From: an uncultured Blautia sp. | Lineage (GTDB): Bacteria > Bacillota > Clostridia > Lachnospirales > Lachnospiraceae | Length of the DNA stretch: 10,693 nt | Direction of reading: 5' to 3' | Assembly: GCA_900547685.1 (NCBI GenBank) | Contig: URHS01000066.1 | Location: 1-10,693, forward strand | Shown here: positions 6,788-10,693 of the stretch, one piece after another | Layout of the letters: every line of letters begins with the position of its first letter | How positions within the stretch are numbered: position 1 is the stretch's first letter | The notes under the pieces: model-generated | Seen by the model: only the letters and a program-made list of their open reading frames with translations | Databases searched by the model: none | Told to the model about the DNA's origin: nothing | Translations under genes and position numbers: made by a program

Positions 6788-7795
6788 ATGAGCGAAACAA
6801 TTCTTTCAGTAAAAAATCTTTGTACTTCCTTTACAACGGAAAAAGGTGAAGTAATGGCCGTAAATGGTGTTTCCTTTAATCTGGATAAAGGGAAAATCCT
6901 GGGTATTGTAGGTGAGTCCGGTTCCGGAAAGAGTGTTACTGCATATTCTATTATGCAAATTCTGGAAAAGAACGGAAGCATCAAACAGGGTGAAGTTTTA
7001 TTTAAAGGTGAAGATATTACAAAATTTTCAGAAAAGCAGATGAGAGCGTTCCGTGGAAAATGTTGTTCTATTATTTTCCAGGATCCTATGACTAGCTTAA
7101 ACCCGGTTTTCACAATCGGAAACCAGTTAAAAGAAGCTATTGAGTTACATACAGAGCGTAAAGGAAAAGAAGCAGAAGCACGTGCGGTGGAAATGCTTAC
7201 TTTAGTCGGTGTAAATGAACCGGAAAAACGTATTAAGCAGTATCCTTACGAGCTGTCCGGTGGTATGCGCCAGAGGGTTATGATTGCCATGGCGTTGGCA
7301 TGTGAACCGGATATTCTGATTGCCGATGAACCGACAACAGCTCTTGATGTTACCATTCAGGCTCAGATTTTGGAATTGATGCAGAGTCTTCAGAAGAAAT
7401 TAGGCATGGCAATTATCATGGTTACTCATGACTTGGGTGTTATCGCAGATATGTGTGATGAGATTATTGTTATGTACGGCGGTAGAGTTTGTGAGCGTGG
7501 TACTGCAGAAGATATCTTTTACAGACCGGCACATGAATATACAAAAGGTCTGCTTCGTTCCATTCCGAATATTGACCGTATTGGAGAAAAGCTGGTTCCG
7601 GTTCCCGGAACACCGATTAACTTATTAAATATGCCAAAAGGCTGTGCTTTCTGTCCGAGATGTGAAAATGCAATGAAAATTTGTCTTGAGGAACAGGCAC
7701 CGGAAGTACAGATGCCAGACGGACATTTTGCATCTTGCTGGCTCAGTGTAAAAGAACTTATGGAGAACCAGAAAGGAGCCGGAAGTAATGAATGA
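6788..7795 (+). CDS. oppD: Peptide ABC transporter ATP-binding protein (OppD/DppD type)
   Basis: This is a cytoplasmic ATPase that powers peptide import together with OppF. Walker A is GESGSGKS (42-49), the Q-loop glutamine is Q98, the signature is LSGGMRQR (156-163), Walker B is ILIADE (176-181) with catalytic E181, and the switch histidine is H214. The C-terminal oligo_HPY extension contains PVPGTPINLL (271-280) and cysteines C286, C289, C292, C299 and C317. Four of these match the conserved set reported to hold a [4Fe-4S] cluster in some DppD/OppD proteins. AAGGAGG at 6772-6778, inside the end of oppC, lies 9 nt before the ATG. It overlaps oppF by 8 nt, which suggests translational coupling. 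Confidence 0.97.
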   Translation: MSETILSVKNLCTSFTTEKGEVMAVNGVSFNLDKGKILGIVGESGSGKSVTAYSIMQILEKNGSIKQGEVLFKGEDITKFSEKQMRAFRGKCCSIIFQDPMTSLNPVFTIGNQLKEAIELHTERKGKEAEARAVEMLTLVGVNEPEKRIKQYPYELSGGMRQRVMIAMALACEPDILIADEPTTALDVTIQAQILELMQSLQKKLGMAIIMVTHDLGVIADMCDEIIVMYGGRVCERGTAEDIFYRPAHEYTKGLLRSIPNIDRIGEKLVPVPGTPINLLNMPKGCAFCPRCENAMKICLEEQAPEVQMPDGHFASCWLSVKELMENQKGAGSNE

Positions 7796-8768
7796 TGTTT
7801 TCGTACCAAATAAAGAGTATCTGGTAGAAGTAAATAATCTGAAACAGTATTTTCCAATCAAAGCAGGGTTTGGTAAGACGATTCCTTTAAAAGCGGTAGA
7901 TGGTGTATCTTTCGCAATTAAACCGGGAGAAACTCTGGGATTGGTAGGAGAGTCCGGTTGTGGTAAAACAACAGTAGGACGTTCTCTGTTACACTTATAT
8001 AAACCAACCAGCGGTGATATTTTTTACAATGGTCAGCGTGTAGATGAGAAAAGTATTCAGTCTATGAGAAAGGATATGCAGATGGTTTTCCAGGATCCAT
8101 ATTCTTCCTTAAACCCACGTATGACAGTAGAGGATATTATTGGTGAACCTTTAGACGTACATAAATTATATGCTTCTAAAGGTGAAAGACGTGATAAGAT
8201 TTTACATCTTATGGAATTAGTAGGATTGAATGCAGAGCATGCAACACGATATGCACATGAGTTTTCCGGCGGTCAGCGTCAGCGTATCGGAATTGCCAGA
8301 GCATTGGCTACAAATCCAAAGTTTATTATATGTGATGAGGCGGTAAGTGCTCTTGACGTTTCTATTCAGGCACAGGTTATCAATATGTTTGAAGAACTTC
8401 AGGATAAGCTGGGAATTGCTTACTTATTTATTGCTCATGATTTATTGGTTGTACATCATATTTCAGATAGAATTGCAGTTATGTATCTGGGACGTGTGGT
8501 TGAAATTGCAGATGCAGATGAATTAAATGCAAGTCCAATTCATCCATATACACAGTCTTTATTAAGCGCAGTACCTTATCCGGATCCGAAAATGGCAAAG
8601 GAAAGACAGCGTATTATTCTGGAAGGTGACGTACCAAGTCCTCTGCACATGCCAACAGGATGTGCATTCCGTACACGTTGTAAATATGCAACAGAGCAGT
8701 GTGCAAAAGAATGTCCGACATTAACTGACAGAGGCAACGGACATCAGGTTGCATGCTGGAATAAATAG
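7788..8768 (+). CDS. oppF: Peptide ABC transporter ATP-binding protein (OppF/DppF type)
   Basis: This is the second ATPase, predicted to form a heterodimer with OppD. Walker A is GESGCGKT (54-61), Q-loop Q102, signature FSGGQRQR (159-166), Walker B FIICDE (179-184), and H-loop H217 in IAHDL. The FSGGQ signature and the YFPIKAGFG region near the N-terminus are typical of OppF rather than OppD. The oligo_HPY tail has cysteines C292, C298, C305 and C323, plus C309. All ATP-handling motifs are intact. The ATG at 7788 overlaps the end of oppD by 8 nt, and AAGGAG at 7773-7778 lies 9 nt upstream. The binding-protein gene follows after 74 nt. Confidence 0.97.
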   Translation: MNDVFVPNKEYLVEVNNLKQYFPIKAGFGKTIPLKAVDGVSFAIKPGETLGLVGESGCGKTTVGRSLLHLYKPTSGDIFYNGQRVDEKSIQSMRKDMQMVFQDPYSSLNPRMTVEDIIGEPLDVHKLYASKGERRDKILHLMELVGLNAEHATRYAHEFSGGQRQRIGIARALATNPKFIICDEAVSALDVSIQAQVINMFEELQDKLGIAYLFIAHDLLVVHHISDRIAVMYLGRVVEIADADELNASPIHPYTQSLLSAVPYPDPKMAKERQRIILEGDVPSPLHMPTGCAFRTRCKYATEQCAKECPTLTDRGNGHQVACWNK

Positions 8769-8771
8769 TGA

Positions 8772-8801
8772 TACAACATTCCATGAGGAATTTTGTATAA
8801 T
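8772..8801 (+). promoter_or_regulatory. Possible internal promoter for the binding-protein gene
   Basis: A perfect -10 hexamer TATAAT is at 8796-8801, preceded by TTTTG. The best -35 candidate at a workable distance is TACAAC (8772-8777, 18-bp spacer), which is poor. Extra transcription of the binding protein would make sense because it is usually needed in excess over the membrane complex. The site is weaker than the main operon promoter and overlaps the hairpin. Confidence 0.3.
8773..8796 (+). repeat. Imperfect hairpin between oppF and oppA
   Basis: ACAACATTCC pairs with GGAATTTTGT around an ATGA loop, giving nine pairs of ten with one C-T mismatch. No T-run follows, so it is not a standard terminator. 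Such a structure between transporter genes can protect downstream mRNA or tune expression of the binding protein. Here that role is inference. Confidence 0.4.
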
Positions 8802-8842
8802 ATATGTATACTTATGAAAGAGATAAGTAGAAGGAGGCAAAA

Positions 8843-10573
8843 ATGAAAAAACGTGTTTTAGCAATGCTTCTTGCTTCTGCAATGGTTGCCGGTTCACTGG
8901 CAGGATGTGGTGGTTCCAGCGACAAACCAGAAGCAAGCACAGAAGAAGGAAAAGAAACAGCAGAAGATGTCAATCCGGAACCGGAATGGGAAGCTTACGA
9001 TCAGCTGATCGCCGACATCAAAAAAGAAACAGACCTTGTAAAACGTGAGGCAATGATGCATGAAGCAGAGGATATGCTTATGGATACATGGGCAGTTATT
9101 CCATTGTACTACTATAATGATGTTTACATGCAGAGTACAGATGTAGAAGGTATTTATTCTAACCTTTTCGGATTTAAATACTTTGGATTTGCAACAGCTC
9201 CAAATAATGAATTATCATTACAGGTTGCATCTGAACCAAATAAACTTGATCCGGCATTAAACTCAACTGTAGATGGTGCATGCTTGGCACTTCTTGCATT
9301 TTCAGGATTATATAAATATGATGAAACAGGAGCTTTAGTTCCTGATTTAGCTGAAAGTCATGAAATGAGCGAAGACGGTCTTACTTATACTTTCACAATG
9401 AAAGATGGTTTAAAATGGTCTGATGGTGAAGCTCTTGATGCAACAGACGTTGCTTACAGCTGGAACAGACTTGTAGATCCAAATACAGGTGCTGACTACT
9501 CTTACTTAGCAGATGGTATTGCTAAGAAAGAAGATGGTACACTTGATATCGCAGCTTCTGAAGATGGAAAAACATTTACAGTAAATTTGGCAGCACCTTG
9601 TGCATACTTCCTTGACTTATGTGCATTCCCAGCATTCTATCCAGTTCCACAGCAGAACGTAGAATCCGCTGAAGGTGCAGCTGAGAACCCAGGTGCATGG
9701 TGTCTGGAATCCGGATTTGTAACATCTGGTCCATTTACATTAAAAGAGTGGAAACATAATGAGTCTATGACTTATGTACCAAATCCAAATTACTATGATG
9801 CAGCTAAAGTTTCTCTGCAGGAAATCAACTTTATGTTAAGTGCTGATGACACAGCTGTATTTAACGCATTCAAAGATGGTTCCTTACAGTTTAGTGATAC
9901 AATTCCAACAGATGAAATGAAAAATGTTGTAGATACACCTGAATTCCACAAAATTGCTACATTAGGAACATATTACTCAGGATTTAATGTTAAGAGCGAA
10001 TTATTTGCAGGAAAGACAGCTCAGCAGGCAGCAGATATGCGTCACGCATTCTCCTTATTGATTGACCGTCAGTACATTGTAGATACAATTGCTCAGGCTA
10101 ATCAGACAGTAGCTAACACATTTATTCCAGAAGGTATGTTAGATGGACAGGGCGGCGAATTCAGAGTAAACGATGACGCTTATACTTATCCAGATGCAGA
10201 AACTGTTGGATATTATAACCCAGAAAAAACAGAAGCTAACGTAGAAGAAGCTAGAAAATTATTAGAAGGTGCTGGATACAAATTTGATGATGCAGGTATG
10301 TTATCTGCAGAAACACCAATTAATATCACATACCTGACAAATGACTCTGAAGGTAATGTTAAGATTGGTGAAGCTATGCAGCAGGATTTCAATGAAATCG
10401 GTATCAACATGACAGTAGAAACACGTGAATGGTCTACATTCCTTGAAGAAAGAAAAGCTGGTAAATTCGACTTTGCTCGTGAAGGTTGGTTAGCAGACTA
10501 CAACGACCCAATCAATATGCTTGAAATGTGGGAAACAGAGTCCGGTAACAACGATATGCAGTTTGGTAGATAA
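8843..10573 (+). CDS. oppA: Peptide-binding lipoprotein (OppA-like, SBP_bac_5), apparently circularly permuted
   Basis: This is an extracytoplasmic solute-binding lipoprotein that captures peptides for the OppBCDF importer. A signal peptide (MKKRVLAMLLASAMVAGS) leads to the lipobox LAGC with lipidated C22, then a Gly/Ser/Glu-rich spacer. Residues about 46-118 (EPEWEAYDQLIADIK to FKYFGFAT) match what is normally the C-terminal end of this family: a helical 'HEAEDMLM' block and 'AVIPLYYYNDVYM', then the last strands. After a 3-4 residue linker, NELSLQVASEPNKLDPALN (122-140) begins the normal mature N-terminus, followed by the DGLTYTFTMKDGLKWSDGE signature (178-196), TSGPFTLKEW (294-303) and RHAFSLLIDRQYIVDTI (400-416). 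The protein ends at ESGNNDMQFGR, where the displaced segment would normally continue. The total of 576 aa has no missing part, so this is a rearranged order rather than a truncation. AAGGAGG at 8831-8837 lies 5 nt before the ATG. Peptide specificity cannot be read from sequence. Confidence 0.93.
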   Translation: MKKRVLAMLLASAMVAGSLAGCGGSSDKPEASTEEGKETAEDVNPEPEWEAYDQLIADIKKETDLVKREAMMHEAEDMLMDTWAVIPLYYYNDVYMQSTDVEGIYSNLFGFKYFGFATAPNNELSLQVASEPNKLDPALNSTVDGACLALLAFSGLYKYDETGALVPDLAESHEMSEDGLTYTFTMKDGLKWSDGEALDATDVAYSWNRLVDPNTGADYSYLADGIAKKEDGTLDIAASEDGKTFTVNLAAPCAYFLDLCAFPAFYPVPQQNVESAEGAAENPGAWCLESGFVTSGPFTLKEWKHNESMTYVPNPNYYDAAKVSLQEINFMLSADDTAVFNAFKDGSLQFSDTIPTDEMKNVVDTPEFHKIATLGTYYSGFNVKSELFAGKTAQQAADMRHAFSLLIDRQYIVDTIAQANQTVANTFIPEGMLDGQGGEFRVNDDAYTYPDAETVGYYNPEKTEANVEEARKLLEGAGYKFDDAGMLSAETPINITYLTNDSEGNVKIGEAMQQDFNEIGINMTVETREWSTFLEERKAGKFDFAREGWLADYNDPINMLEMWETESGNNDMQFGR

Positions 10574-10604
10574 TTTACTTTCTGTTATATTCTTGTAATG
10601 AAGA

Positions 10605-10645
10605 ATGTCGCTTTGAGATTGAAAAATCTCGAAGCGGCATTTTTT
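10605..10645 (+). terminator. Intrinsic terminator of the opp operon
   Basis: A 16-bp stem (10605-10620 with 10625-10640, two G-T wobbles) closes a GAAA tetraloop and is followed by a T-run through 10645. It lies 31 nt after the oppA stop. Its position supports that stop as the true end of the gene, and no coding remnant of a displaced C-terminal end lies between them. Confidence 0.93.
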
Positions 10646-10655
10646 ACTTTATAGG

Positions 10656-10680
10656 AAAGTTCGATCTTTATCGAACTTTT
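10656..10680. terminator. Second hairpin after the operon terminator, possibly bidirectional
   Basis: A perfect 10-bp stem, AAAGTTCGAT/ATCGAACTTT, with a CTTT loop is followed by one more T and then GAATG. It may be a backup terminator, or one serving a gene outside the window. The remaining bases to the window end show nothing recognisable. Confidence 0.5.
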
Positions 10681-10693
10681 GAATGAAAAAAGC

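Noticed and set aside
6610..7113. Open frame of 167 codons on the - strand across the oppC-oppD junction
   Set aside because: It runs antisense to two conserved genes and has no family resemblance.
8843..10573. oppA as a truncated pseudogene lacking its C-terminal end
   Set aside because: The missing segment is present near the N-terminus in the same open frame, the signals are intact, and a terminator follows 31 nt after the stop with no coding remnant between.

Overview
The window reads like a low-GC Firmicute of the class Clostridia, most probably Lachnospiraceae. The reasons are AT-rich codon use, strong AAGGAGG-type ribosome binding sites, an rnr-smpB pair, and an oligopeptide ABC transporter whose proteins resemble gut Lachnospiraceae homologues. 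This placement comes from recall of protein style, not from a search. All eight supported genes lie on the + strand.

Positions 1-56 hold two compact hairpins that resemble the right end of an IS200/IS605-type insertion sequence (inference), directly abutting the first gene. Positions 70-4428 form one tight gene cluster: rnr (RNase R), smpB (tmRNA-binding protein) and a cytoplasmic M3-family oligoendopeptidase. It ends at a perfect 16-bp terminator hairpin (4441-4477). RNase R and SmpB work together in trans-translation and decay of faulty mRNA. No ssrA (tmRNA) gene was seen.

Positions 4478-4771 are non-coding. They contain a near-consensus sigma-A promoter (TTGACG, 17 bp, TATAAT) and a leader of about 160 nt with mutually exclusive hairpins. 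Positions 4772-10573 hold a complete five-gene peptide importer: two permeases (oppB, oppC), two ATPases (oppD, oppF) and a lipoprotein substrate-binding protein (oppA-like). The gene junctions are tight, with an 8-nt overlap between oppD and oppF. A 74-nt gap with an imperfect hairpin and a possible internal promoter precedes oppA. The operon ends at a strong terminator (10605-10645), followed by a second hairpin. Imported peptides could be hydrolysed by peptidases such as the M3 enzyme encoded upstream, although that gene is transcribed separately.

The most unusual item is the substrate-binding protein. The segment that normally forms the C-terminal end of this family lies just after the lipoprotein signal peptide, at residues about 46-118. 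The normal N-terminal start of the mature fold follows it. The protein stops at the GNND-x-QFG region, exactly where the displaced segment would normally continue. This is the pattern of a circular permutation in one uninterrupted frame.
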